From positions 1,426,001 to 1,490,000 of the forward strand of contig NEEC01000008.1 of the NCBI GenBank assembly GCA_002189035.1: DNA of 64,000 bases, read 5' to 3'. The number at the start of each line of letters is the position of its first letter. Position 1 is the first letter of the stretch. Positions 33,922 to 44,715 of the stretch are shown piece by piece. Below the pieces are notes generated by a model that did no database searches, was not told the origin of the DNA, and was given only the letters and a program-made list of their open reading frames with translations. Position numbers and translations under genes: made by a program. This stretch comes from Utricularia gibba (taxonomy: Eukaryota > Streptophyta > Magnoliopsida > Lamiales > Lentibulariaceae).

Positions 33922-36900
33922 ATGACCAGAGCTGTTGGAGAACGAGTACACAAGGATGTAGATGATAATTTTAGTGATCATCTCCGGAATCATGTCCATT
34001 TGACGAACTGTATTCATTTGAAGAACCATATCCACAAGAACAGCCCAATCTTGAGTGACAGGGCTCTTATGAAGGATCTTGTTGCCCTTCAGAGAACAAG
34101 ATCTCTAAAGGATCCTTCTGCAAGTCCGCATTCATGGCGCTCGCCTCTGGCTGTAGACATGCCTCTTGGAGGAATAGGAAAGGAGGGAGTGGCAAGGGAA
34201 GGACAGTCATTTCGTTTAGATAGTTCCAGAGGAGCTGGGAGGCCTTCAGGAGTCTCTTCTCCCACTCAAAGTCTACAAGCTTCAAACTCATTTGCTGAAC
34301 TTGTGAACCGCTATGGTGCTGTGGGTGTAGCCACTGTTGATGGTGTGGATGTTCAGGAAAGCGTTGCTCGTAAATATGATTTAAGAAGCAAAAATGCCAA
34401 GCTGAAAGGTGCCAATACTCAGGAAAGAAATCTGAAGAATCTGCCTGGACAGTTGAAAGATGTGCTTGCTGAGAGTGATGATGCTTTGCCGTATAATCAT
34501 GATAATCGAAACCAGGAACTGATAAAAAAACTTGCTTTAGAGACAGAGGTGAACTTTCGGAACGCAAATAAACTGAATAAGCCAAAAAGACGCAGGTTTC
34601 GTGGAGCAAGGAGAACTCGACCTTTGACAGCAATTAGAGATGTCACTGAGGCACAAAAGGAAATGTCTTTGGCATCTGATTCTGCTGCTCAAGGCAGAGC
34701 ATTTCAGGAATATCAGATTGGTGAGGAGAATGATGATCAAAATCCAAGTGCTGCTGCTGGTAATGGTTGCGGTATTCCTTGGAATTGGTCAAGAATACAT
34801 GACAGAGGAAAGTCCTTCCTAGACATTGCTGGCCGGCATCTGTATTGTGGTATATCTGAATCAAGACATAGAAAAGGGTGTACTAATTTTCATGGGATCA
34901 CTTTACATGACATGCCTGCCAAGTCTGAAAACTCAAGATCATCTACCAAATCTGCTGCAGGAGATGCTTTGCGTCTACTTGATGCCTCAGGTTCCCAAGG
35001 AAGTATGGACCGTACTGCAAGGTTTTCTGATTTTTCAGGGGAACTAGGAATTTTTGGAGATAATCTGTTAAGGCAGGGAAGTGATTCAAATCAGATGGAA
35101 CCTCACAGATCAGGCGAGAAGCATAAATCCAGAAAGCAACTTGGGGCAATTCATCAAAGTTTTACTCAAAAGTATATGCCACAGACGTTCAGAGACTTAG
35201 TTGGGCAGCGTTTGGTGGTGCAGGCTCTCTCTAACGCTATAGCCAACAGGAAGATCGGGTTCCTGTACTTGTTTTACGGGCCTCATGGAACTGGTAAAAC
35301 TTCATGCGCCCGCATATTTGCAAGATCATTAAATTGCCAGTCACTACAGCAGCCAAAACCGTGTGGAGTTTGCAACACTTGCATTGCAGAGAACACTGGA
35401 AAAAACAGGAAAGTAACAGAAATCGTGCCTTTTGGCAACATGGGCGTAGAAAACATTGTTGGACATCTTAATCACGTGCCTCATTCCCAGCTACAGTCTC
35501 ACTACAGGACCTTCATAATTGATGAATGTGATACCTTGTCTTCTGAGAGTTGGAATACATTACTGAAAGTAATCGATCTTGCTCCTCGGCATGTGGTTTT
35601 CATCTTTGTTTGCCCAAGTGTAGATGCGGTACCTCATGTCTTAATATCCAGGTGCCAAAAATTCTTCTTCCCTAAGTTGAAGGATGGTGATATAATTTCC
35701 AGTCTACAGTGGATAGCAATGAAGGAAGCTGTAGAAGTAGATAAGGATGCTCTGAAACTCATTGCCCTCAGGTCTGATGGATCACTAAGGGATGCTGAAA
35801 TGACTTTGGAGCAACTCAGCTTACTGGGGAAGCAAATTTCTCTTGGCCTTGTTCAAGAACTCGTATGCATCTATTTGTTTTCCAGCTGCAACACAAGCAC
35901 ACCCTTACGCAAGAACACTCATATATACTCTCCTTTTTCCTGATGTTACAGGTTGGGCTGGTTTCTGATGAAAAGCTGGTAGATCTTCTTGATTTAGCAT
36001 TATCTGCTGACACAGTTAACACGGTGAAGAATCTACGGGATATCATGGAATCCGGCGTGGAGCCGTTGGCACTGATGTCACAGCTCGCCACTGTCATTAC
36101 TGATATTTTGGCTGGAAGTTTTGATTTCACTAAGCGGAGACCCAGAAGGAAATTTTTTCGTTGTCAATCGTGTGAGTTGCATATGTGTTCATTGCTATCA
36201 TTTCTGCTGTATAAAGAAGCTAACGGGGAGTGTCTCTCTTGAATGCAGTGTCAAGAGATGCAACAGAAAAGCTTTGTCAAGCACTTCGAACTTTATCAGA
36301 GGCAGAAAAGCAGCTGAGGGTGTCATCTGACCGGATCACTTGGCTGACTGCTGCTCTGCTACAACTAGCTCCTGACAAACACCATGTTCTGCCTGATTCC
36401 TCCGGAGACGTGAGTGTTGCCCATAGCATGCACGGCTTCGATGGTACTTCGTCAAGAGAGCAGCAACGGAGAAAAAGTGATGTCGTATCAGTCCAGAGCA
36501 ATAAGCTGAAATCGTCCGGTGGTGAAGACAAAGAAAAGGTATCTTTGAATAGCAAATTTCAAGCAAGAGAATTCCGACAAGCAGACTTTTCAAACTTGGA
36601 GATCGAAGAGCTTTGGATGGAGGTGCTTGGAAAAATCTCCATTGATGTTATAAGAGAGTTCCTGTATCAAGAAGCAAGGATAGTTACAGCGGGTCATGGT
36701 CCAGGTACATGGTTTCTTCATTTCTTAACATTTTCCACATGAAACTGACATTCAAAATCTTCTTCAGCTCGTACTGTGCAACTGGTTTTCAACTCACCGC
36801 TCCTGAAAACAAAGGCTGAGAATTTCAGAATGCATATCTTACAAGCTTTCGAATCAGTCGTTGGATCTCCAGTAGCACTAGAGATTCTATGCAAACCGGA

Positions 36901-37529
36901 GAAAGACTTGAGACTCGGCCCTTTTGTCCCAACACAAACCAACAATCATGATGATGCTTCATTTTCCAAAGCCAAAAGAAGTGAAATTGTTGAGGTTGAA
37001 GCTTCTCCTTCCTTCAATCCTGTACAAAATACGCATGTAAGAAGAGCCGGTCCATCATCTTCTCACGCAGTTGCCAGAAAAGAGAACCTTAGCCTTGTTA
37101 GAGGTAAGGTCTCCTTAGCTGATGTGATTCAGCGAGCTAACCGTTACTCGTACACGAACCACAGTTGGTCCAAATGCATGACTACCAACAAGCTGGAACT
37201 TGATAACTTGTAAGCCTCCACAGGTGCTTTGCTGTCTATCCTACGTATACAATCTTATACTCTGGTTTCCACAGGAAGCTGGAATCCAGATCGAAGCCAC
37301 TACGCTGTTGGAACCGGTCAAAAGCAACACGATCTAAGGTAAACAAGAAGCTGTTAAGACCAAAATTTCAGCATAATGATCTCTTGGAGTAACAAAATTT
37401 GATAACCTGCAGTGGAAAAAAAGAACAAGGAAGCCAAGAGCACTGCTAAAGTTCATCGCTTGTGGGAGATGTCTATCACAGAGTCCAGAAACCAGAAGCC
37501 ACACCGTTTCCGGAATTCCCAGCCGTTGA
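33922..37529 (+). CDS. STICHEL-like 3-type protein, tandem copy 2, intact
   Basis: Six exons: 33922-35862, 35952-36171, 36249-36704, 36768-37209, 37275-37338 and 37413-37529. All join in phase to give 1079 residues. Domain order matches copy 1: MTRAVGERVHKD start, DHLRNHVHLTNCIHLKNH, a diverged Ser-rich region, a WNWSRIHDRGKSFLD block, then the gamma/tau-like AAA module with GPHGTGKT, CGVCNTC, IIDECD and SRCQKFFFPKL. The TLSEAEKQLR helix region and the basic tail ending KKRTRKPRALLKFIACGRCLS plus about 16 extra residues follow. The first and last introns lie at the same sites as in copy 1, and intron 1 is nearly identical, so the duplication is fairly recent. The final intron (37339-37412) must be spliced, since read-through meets a stop. 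The protein is predicted to be an AAA-type, non-replicative paralogue of the clamp-loader subunit. Confidence 0.93.
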
Positions 37530-38293
37530 TTAGAGTTAGCTTTTACATGCTACATTACACGTGTTTGAATCCCCTCTGTTTACTTGAACTGTCGATCATT
37601 CTGATTGTTAATTCATTTGACATTGAGTTTATTGCTGATGAAAATAGAATTATTACACATGGTATTCATTGTGATATTATTGTGCCATAAAGCCTTGTGT
37701 TGAATAATTGCATGTGTAGATGAGTACAACGCAGTTACTAGCAAGGATGCCGCTATTGACAAGTAGGCATTAGGATGTGAACTCTTTCAACGTTTGGATT
37801 CTGTCATAAGAAATGAAACCTTGAGACTAACAAGTGTTTAGATGGCAGTGTTCACTCCCTAAAAGCCAACACTTCCACCACCCCACGTGAACATTAAACG
37901 TTTAAGATGAGGAGTTTATGTTAACATCTACTGTAAGAAGAAACATTAAAACATGTCTGGACAAAAGTCTTTGTTTCTGATCTGGCGTCCATTTCGAAGT
38001 GAGTCTTTTAGAAGAAGAAAAAAAGGATCCCATATCACGCGTGTGAGTGGGGCCTCCTTGAGGAGCTGTTGATGGGTTCATGGGAGTTGGAACAGTCACA
38101 GGATATCTTCTTACTTCTCCCTTTGAAATAAAAGCTAAAGAAGCAGTCTTGCAATTAATCACAATAACCACTCCCTCTAACTGTCCCAATCCTACTACCC
38201 TTCTCAACCATTGAGAGGGACTCCTCCTTTTCTGTAATCTCCCACAGAACTGCAAAGCCCCGTTTGCTGCTGAATCATTTAGGGAAGAAGAAT
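37530..38293. other. Interval between STICHEL-like copy 2 and the OVATE gene
   Basis: 37530-37700 is probably 3' UTR of copy 2. A minus-strand frame at 37902-38387 (161 codons) overlaps the OVATE gene start and has no recognisable motif, so I treat it as chance. The right part is the OVATE gene promoter and leader. Confidence 0.45.
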
Positions 38294-39238
38294 ATGAAGT
38301 GGAGGGAGAAGAAATCTGAAACAAATTCTTCCTTGCTTGCTCGTGTCTTCTCTGGTTCGTGGTTCTCCAAACTGAAGCAGAAACCAAGTGGTGGCCGTAG
38401 AAATGAGGGTGATTCCTTCATGAGCAAGCACACAGGTGAAGTGGGATATGGGTATCCTACGAGGTACTATAGCCTGGAAGAAGCAGACTTGGATTGGATG
38501 GTCCCTGTTGTTGATAAAAGGGTTCAAGGGAGGAGGAGCACAGGTGGGATAAATCCTCTTTGGTGTGAATCTGGTTACAAGTTTCGATCTCTGGGCTTTG
38601 AAGAGCCTGAGATTCATAGAAGAGATGAGTTTCTCAGTTTCAGTGACATGGTTTTGGATGTGAAAAAGAGGCAGAGTGAGAAGAAGAAGAGAGCAGTTTC
38701 AGAGAATGTCTCATGTTCGAGAAATTTGAGTGATCGAAGTTCGTTTATTCTGAGCCCTGTCGAGGAGGATGATCATGTGTTCTATCAACGTGAATCAATT
38801 CCAAGGCCGACTTCGCATATGCGGAACTTCGATTTTCAGGATAAAAGTATCAGGGAGATGAAGGTGAAGACTAGGACAGAGTCTTCGTCTAAGAAGAAAT
38901 CTGCAAAATCAAAGCAGAAAACAAACTCCCCGAGAGCAGAACGTAGAAACCGAGCTTCCAATGATGAGATGAGGAAACCCAGAATGAGATCAGATGAAGA
39001 TGAAGAAGAAACAGTCTTTGACAGCTTTGCAATGGTGAAGAGTTCGTCTAATCCGCACAACGATTTCCGGGATTCCATGATAGAAATGATTCGTGAGAGA
39101 GGTATACGCCATCCAAAAGAGTTGGAACAGCTCCTTTCTTGTTACCTTACATTGAATTCAGATGAGTACCATGATCTCATCGTTCAGGTATTCAGACAAG
39201 TGTGGTCTGAGATGAACCCTGCACAATATGCTCACTAA
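38294..39238 (+). CDS. OVATE family protein, OFP5-like
   Basis: Intronless, 314 residues, starting MKWREKKSETNSS, which matches the MKWxxKK start of OFP5-type proteins. The open frame extends upstream to a CTG, but 38294 is the first ATG. The middle is basic and Ser/Lys-rich (SSKKKSAKSKQKTNSP), consistent with nuclear or cytoskeletal association. The C-terminal OVATE domain covers about residues 255-310: ETVFDSFAMVKSSSNPHNDF, RDSMIEMIRERGI, ELEQLLSCYLTLNSDEYHDLIVQVFRQVW. OFPs repress transcription, interact with TALE homeodomain proteins and TRM proteins, and influence organ shape; OFP5 acts with BEL1/KNAT3 types. The 5' leader contains no obvious intron. Confidence 0.93.
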   Translation: MKWREKKSETNSSLLARVFSGSWFSKLKQKPSGGRRNEGDSFMSKHTGEVGYGYPTRYYSLEEADLDWMVPVVDKRVQGRRSTGGINPLWCESGYKFRSLGFEEPEIHRRDEFLSFSDMVLDVKKRQSEKKKRAVSENVSCSRNLSDRSSFILSPVEEDDHVFYQRESIPRPTSHMRNFDFQDKSIREMKVKTRTESSSKKKSAKSKQKTNSPRAERRNRASNDEMRKPRMRSDEDEEETVFDSFAMVKSSSNPHNDFRDSMIEMIRERGIRHPKELEQLLSCYLTLNSDEYHDLIVQVFRQVWSEMNPAQYAH

Positions 39239-39330
39239 AATGTAATGTATCTTCAAGTTCTGTATGAAAGCAACTGAATTTCATTCTCTGATGTAAATTA
39301 CATTGACAGAAAAAGGAGATCTAATGGATC

Positions 39331-40152
39331 TCATTTGTCATTGCAATTGAGCAACTTGATGGATTCTCTTACATCCTCTGCCACTTCACATGTTTGAAAG
39401 AATGGAATCAGTTTCTTGAGCTCATCATCGTCAAGGCTGTATGTAAAGGGCTTAATTGGGACAGCATTTTCAGGCTGAAACTGATAAGAAGAGGGATTAT
39501 CATCAACAATGATGGCGCTTTTTAGATCCCTCCCAGTTTCAGACAGATCCTTGACAAACTTCCCATCGATTTCCTTGCAAGATTTTCGATAGAGACGATG
39601 CGAAATCACCCTGCTGGAGTCAAGCTTATCGATAACCAGAGAAGCATACTCTTCAATCCCAGCAGTGAACACAACAATCTCATACTTTTGACTCAAGAAA
39701 GACAGAAATTCATCAACGAATGGCCTCTTCAGCACGAAAAAGTCTACCTTAACCCCATCCAGTACCGGCCTTACAATGAAATCGTACTTGCCCGGAGGAA
39801 TCGTAACCGTTGAGTGGACCAGAGTCTCATCCAAATCAAGGAACACCGTCTTCTTACTACTTGAAATCAAGGGAGGGAGAATGAACTCTGGGAACAGAGA
39901 TCGCCGAAGGGGTAACGTCTCCGGTAGAGATTTTTCGATAACTCCGTAACCCTTCTCCGGCGTAGCCTTCTCGATAACCCGGTAACCCTTTTTGCGAGGA
40001 GTGGCGATGCGCGCAAGCTTTTTAAAGATCTTGATCAGGCGTCGGTGGCATTTGTTGACGGAAGCCACCACAAGGGCTGCAGCGCCCTTTGCCGGCGAGG
40101 TCCGCCGGAGTTTCCTTGTTTTCAGTAGGGATTTAGGGGTCCTTTTCACCAT
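39331..40152 (-). CDS. SCP1-like small phosphatase (FCP1/HAD domain)
   Basis: Single-exon minus-strand gene, 273 residues. A basic N-terminal region (about 1-75) contains a near-duplicated GYRVIEKATPEK / GYGVIEKSLPE pair. The FCP1 homology domain covers about residues 97-260: nucleophile motif VFLDLDETLVHS (DxDxT), LKRPFVDEFLSFLS, YEIVVFTAGIEEYASLVIDKLD, the SHRLYRKSCKEIDGKFVKDLS segment and IIVDDNPSSYQFQPENAVPIKPF, ending DVRESI. All catalytic aspartates are present. Plant SCP1-like phosphatases dephosphorylate the RNA polymerase II CTD or other phosphoserine substrates; the exact target here is unknown. It converges with the OVATE gene, leaving only 92 bp between stop codons, so their 3' UTRs probably overlap. 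Confidence 0.93.
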   Translation of the reverse strand: MVKRTPKSLLKTRKLRRTSPAKGAAALVVASVNKCHRRLIKIFKKLARIATPRKKGYRVIEKATPEKGYGVIEKSLPETLPLRRSLFPEFILPPLISSSKKTVFLDLDETLVHSTVTIPPGKYDFIVRPVLDGVKVDFFVLKRPFVDEFLSFLSQKYEIVVFTAGIEEYASLVIDKLDSSRVISHRLYRKSCKEIDGKFVKDLSETGRDLKSAIIVDDNPSSYQFQPENAVPIKPFTYSLDDDELKKLIPFFQTCEVAEDVRESIKLLNCNDK

Positions 40153-40877
40153 TTTCGAATTGGATCAAGGCAATGCTCCTCCCGTCCGAGCTTCTGATTC
40201 TCCGTTCCGAGTGATGCTTTTGCTTTTTAAAAATCATGTCCGGTAACGGTCGGATGGGCCATCGCTTTCCGTTTCGGATTTCAAATCATTGATTCGCCTT
40301 TTCCTTTAGGGTGCCCAGGAAAAGAATTATTACATCATATACCAAAGTTTTTTGAATTTAAAACACTAAGACAAACCGCAATTGTACCTTAAAAAAGCGA
40401 TTACAATATAAATATAAATAGCTCCATCCAATATTTTAAGGATTTCAACACAATACATGTATTCGGACTATATAATATATGACAAATGATTGAGTTTGCA
40501 CGAATCGAGTACATTCTAAATTGAAGCATTTATATGATTCATTCTAATGCAATCTACACTCCTCTGATGCCTCATTTGAGGAAGGGTGGAAGGGCATTAT
40601 GCAAATCCTATATTGATTATGAATAGAGGAGAATATGAGATTGAATAGAATAATTATATAAATTTTCTTGAATATGATACAAATCTTTGATAGAAACTTT
40701 AAAATTAATGCTTAGCACAAGATAATTTTAGAATGAGTTACCACCAAATAAGCTCATTTCCAAAAATAAGAAAAATATAAAATCATAAGAATTGAATGTT
40801 TAAAATGAACAATATCGTACAAGATGAACGTGGATCATGATAAATCCCAATTTGAAATGCATTCTATCAAGAAAACA

Positions 40878-41582
40878 TGTTATTATAACGAAAAAACTCA
40901 TGTCTTACAAGGCACTTGTCCTGTAAGTGCATGGCACAACTACCGGTCGATGAGGTACTTAGTGCCTTAGAAAGTAGTATCTACTATGTCAATGCACTGA
41001 AAAGCAAGAACTGAGTACCACGACTACCAAGTCTCCTCGAGGCATTAGTCGTCCGTACGGATACTTCCCCTGCCAAACGACACATTGAGTTTGGGAGCCC
41101 AAGAAGCATCTAGAAAGCACCCCAAAGGATAGTAGAGATGAGCTCTTGAGTTGGCCAACAAGATCTCCAAAATCCCTTGAAAAGTAAATGATCTCGGGAA
41201 TATGATTTTTTCCCTTAGGAAAGATCTATAATTTATATAATATGATCATATATAGCATATGATCCTATCTAACATATAACACTGCCTATAAAATCTTTCT
41301 ATCAAATGAGAAAAAATATACTTATAAAAGGGAGTCATTTCCATACTAAGAGTAGGGACTTGAGTCTATTGTGAGTTCACCATAATCAATAAAGTTTATG
41401 AGATATTTCCCAATGTTCCATTTCACCAGAGGATTTTGTAACATTTTTTATTTTCTCATTTTTAGGATCATCAATCTTTGTTTCTTTTTTCATGGTTGCA
41501 AAATCGAACCAACACACGATTGGCATTCGAATTATCATCACAAAAATTTTACTTATTGGGTAAGAAATTTTCCCAATCACAA
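40878..41582 (+). mobile_element. Possible solo LTR
   Basis: The segment begins TGTTATTATAAC and ends CAATCACAACA, so its ends are TGTT...AACA. It contains a GC-richer first half, a TATA-like CTTATAAAAGGGAG near 41321 and AATAAAG about 65 bp further on, the order expected of an LTR promoter and polyadenylation signal. I found no matching target-site duplication and no second LTR, so the boundaries and the call itself are weak. Confidence 0.25.
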
Positions 41583-42317
41583 CAGTGTGTAATAGTTAGA
41601 TAGTTACAAGAATGATGTCACTAATATCAAATATTGTTTTTAGTTTTTAAAATGTATTTTACATAGTATTTTAGTATCATTACATAAAATTTATATTAAT
41701 TAACTAAAATAATATTTTATTCTAAATTTTAAAAAATGAGCCCTTTTCAAAACTCTAGCCTCATAATTAAAAAAAATGTAAAAGGGTTTAAAAGTAAGTA
41801 GATCATAAATTTTATGGTATCATTGTCTAAAACAAAAAAATAACACCCATCTTTATTTAAATTCAATTTTAAAATTAAATTTTTATATAAATTGATTATC
41901 AAACAAGATTTAATAACACATTAACACCATTTAAAACTGGGTGCCAAACACTCAAAGTTAGGTTCATTTGGTTTTCCAATATATGGCATGTGAGGATCAT
42001 TGACCCAATCACACTTCTTAGGATGGTCCAAGGAGAGAGAGGGTGAAGTAAAAACTAAGCAGGATGAGACTCACTGCTTCATTTACCGAGCTCCTTTTTC
42101 CGGTCCACCGGATCGATCTCCGAGGAACTCCAAAATGGCTGATTAGAAGGCCCCTTTCACTGCTCTTCATTCTGTATGCAGGGTGAAGTTGCCGCCACTC
42201 ACGGCAAGACACGTCTTCTTTCCCATGACTGTGTCTTAATCCACATGATCATCATTAATCCAACTGGGGTCAGTGATAATTACTTCACCTTGCAGACTTG
42301 GATTGTCTTCTTGCTTT

Positions 42318-42325
42318 TATAAATA
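42318..42325 (+). promoter_or_regulatory. TATA box of the AGAMOUS-like gene
   Basis: TATAAATA, an excellent match, lies about 85 bp upstream of a predicted 5' UTR intron (donor GTATGT at 42403, acceptor TTTCAG ending at 42483). That intron ends 8 bp before the ATG, as in many C-class MADS genes. Confidence 0.6.
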
Positions 42326-42491
42326 CACACATACCCTCTCCCCTTCTGTTCCCCACGCCCCTCCAGATCCTTTGATCTCCACATTCATAACTAGCAGTTC
42401 CTGTATGTTACCCCAAACCCCCCATCATATCAGATCAGCTGGGAGGCCTCGTTTAATGAAGCTTTTTTTCTCTGTTGTTTCAGGTTAAGTA

Positions 42492-44715
42492 ATGGAGCTC
42501 CAAAGTGACATTACAGGGGAAGAAGTTTCCTCTGAGAGGAAAGTTTCGAGGGGAAAGATCGAGATCAAGCGAATCGAAAACACGACGAATCGACAAGTGA
42601 CTTTCTGCAAGAGGAGAAACGGTTTGTTGAAGAAGGCATATGAGTTATCGGTTCTTTGTGATGCTGAGGTTGCTCTCATCGTCTTCTCCAGCAGAGGGCG
42701 TCTCTACGAGTATGCAAATCACAGGTACCCCTTGAAGAAAGATTTTATTTTTATGGAGATCTGGACAAGATCTCCCCTTCATGTTTCTAGGGCACCTTTT
42801 TTTCACAATCTCTACTTTCATCTTCACTGCGCTTTTGGGAATAAAGCTACCGTTTGGTTCCATTCTTTCTACTGTGAAGATGTGGGTGTAGATGTCGAAA
42901 GCTTCGGTTTCTCCATTTCTATGTCTAGACAACTAACACTTCCTTCGCATCATTTTTTACACCCCTTTTTATGGTTTTGTTTGTTTGTCCAAATCTTGTG
43001 AAGATTAGGGTTCTTACGTATAGATCTGCCTCTTCTTCTCTATTCTAACCAAAGCCCAGAAAGGTTAACTCTTGCGTTTAAACAGCAAATAGATTCGGGT
43101 AAGTCACGAGAATCTTTGGCTGCGTCATCAAAGATTTTGTTGTTCTTGACCATGGACAGAAAGGAATACCATGCTCTCTCTTCGTGTCTCAAGATCAAAT
43201 CTTTTGGAAAGAGGAGGGCATAAGAGACCACAAGAGAGAAAACCCTTGTTGTGAATCTGTTTCTGAAGCTTTCACAAAGCTTTGAAGGTGTAGAAACTCA
43301 AAGAGGAAAGTTGCAGAAGGGGAATGGGGACTGGTCCTTAATTTTAGTTATTTTTTCATGCTTTCTCAAAAACCCATCCCTACAAAACTTTCTATTTCAA
43401 GAAACATGGAGTGTGATGTCTGTAAAATATAATTATTTTTGTATGTACGGGAACCTGAGGAACCAATGAGGAAAATCTGAATTTCGCTCCTTCCCATGTA
43501 GAATGAAAGGTCCCGGTGAGTTCTGTTCAGATCATCCAGTGGCATTTACCGCGGTAGAAAATGTAGTCGATGAAATTAAGGTTTCAGAAATGCAGCTGTC
43601 TGAATCCGAATTCGAATCTGATTCTTCTTCTTCTTCTTCTTCCTCATCACCCCTTTGTGTCACTTCCTGGAAAATCATGTCACAGAATATAATCTGGCTC
43701 TCCAAAGGACTAATCTTTCAATCACTTCTTGTTTATGGCTTTTACCTTTACCTCACGGTTATTCACATGCCTCTACCTCTGTTTAATTGCTGCAGTGTGA
43801 AGGAAACCATCGAGAGGTACAAGAAAGCAACTGATTCCTCCAACCAGGGTTCCATTTCCGAAGCCAATGCTCAGGTGAAAGGAAATTTGATAGTTTTCTA
43901 CTTTTTTTGGGTTAGAAGTTCTGATCACTTCTTGGGTATTTGACAGTATTACCAGCAAGAAGCATCCAAGCTGAGAGCAAATATCAGTAACCTGCAGAAT
44001 CATAACAGGTTTTAAAAATTCTTGTACACACTTTTAAAGAGTGAACTTCAACTGTCATGTGTTCGATCTGATACAATGTAGAAAGCGCTTTTACACTTTT
44101 CTAGGAACATGTTGGGGGAATCTCTTGGCGGTCTGAAACTTAATGAGCTCAAGAATCTTGAGACAAAGGTCGAGAGAGGAATCAGCAAGATCAGATCCAA
44201 GAAGGTGACAACAAAGATCTCACTCAGCTAAGGATCTATCTTAATCAAGATTCATTTTTTCTGTACCAAGAAAGTGTCTTTTGTCTTTACAGAACGAGCT
44301 GCTCTTTGCGGAGATTGAATACATGCAGAAAAGGGTAAACCAAACTCCATCGTAAGTACTCAGAAGGTTATTACAGTATACTGATGATGTTGCCCTCTGT
44401 GAAAAAAATGGCAGCAGGAGATGGAGCTTCATCACAATAACCAGTTCCTCAGAGCAAAGGTCCATTTCATTTCCACCAAAAGTGCTCCGCATTCAAGCCT
44501 ACCCGACTAACAAGACATCATTTCTTGAATGACATCTTCAGATAGCTGAGACTGAGAGAGTTCACCAGCACATGAACCTGATGCCTGGAAGCTGCCCCGG
44601 ATTCGAACTCGTTCATCCCCAGCCATATGACACAACAGAATATCTTCAAAACACCCTTCAGCAGAACAATGAATCCTATCCGCGGCAGCAGGCGCCTTCA
44701 CTCCAGCTCGTGTAA
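42492..44715 (+). CDS. AG: AGAMOUS-clade MADS-box transcription factor (MIKC type)
   Basis: Seven coding exons: 42492-42724, 43796-43874, 43947-44008, 44105-44204, 44293-44334, 44418-44459 (or from 44415) and 44542-44715. They join in phase to give 243 residues, or 244 with the alternative acceptor. A 17-residue N-terminal extension precedes the MADS domain, which starts [19 protein letters not shown]; such an extension marks the AG/PLENA lineage. I and K domains follow ([68 protein letters not shown]). The C-terminus has a [10 protein letters not shown] segment and ends PSLQLV. The first coding intron, 1071 bp, is short for the regulatory intron of AG orthologues; it contains CCAATG at 43463 and CCAGTGG at 43536, both fitting the loose LEAFY consensus. 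AG versus SHATTERPROOF assignment is uncertain. The protein specifies stamens, carpels or fruit. Confidence 0.93.

Larger units (their letters stand above)
40153..42402. other. Intergenic interval with repeat relics, upstream of the AGAMOUS-like gene
   Basis: 40153-40320 is the phosphatase promoter on the minus strand. 40330-40880 is AT-rich and carries two motifs of the dispersed repeat family (40608-40626 and 40791-40838). A possible LTR-like segment follows and is listed separately. 41590-41990 is AT-rich. 42000-42400 is the AGAMOUS-like promoter and 5' leader. Confidence 0.5.

Noticed and set aside
34067-34633. 188-codon minus-strand frame
   Set aside because: Antisense of exon 1 of STICHEL-like copy 2.
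37902-38387. 161-codon minus-strand frame
   Set aside because: Overlaps the OVATE start, has no motif or signal, and its 5' part is antisense to conserved OVATE gene sequence.
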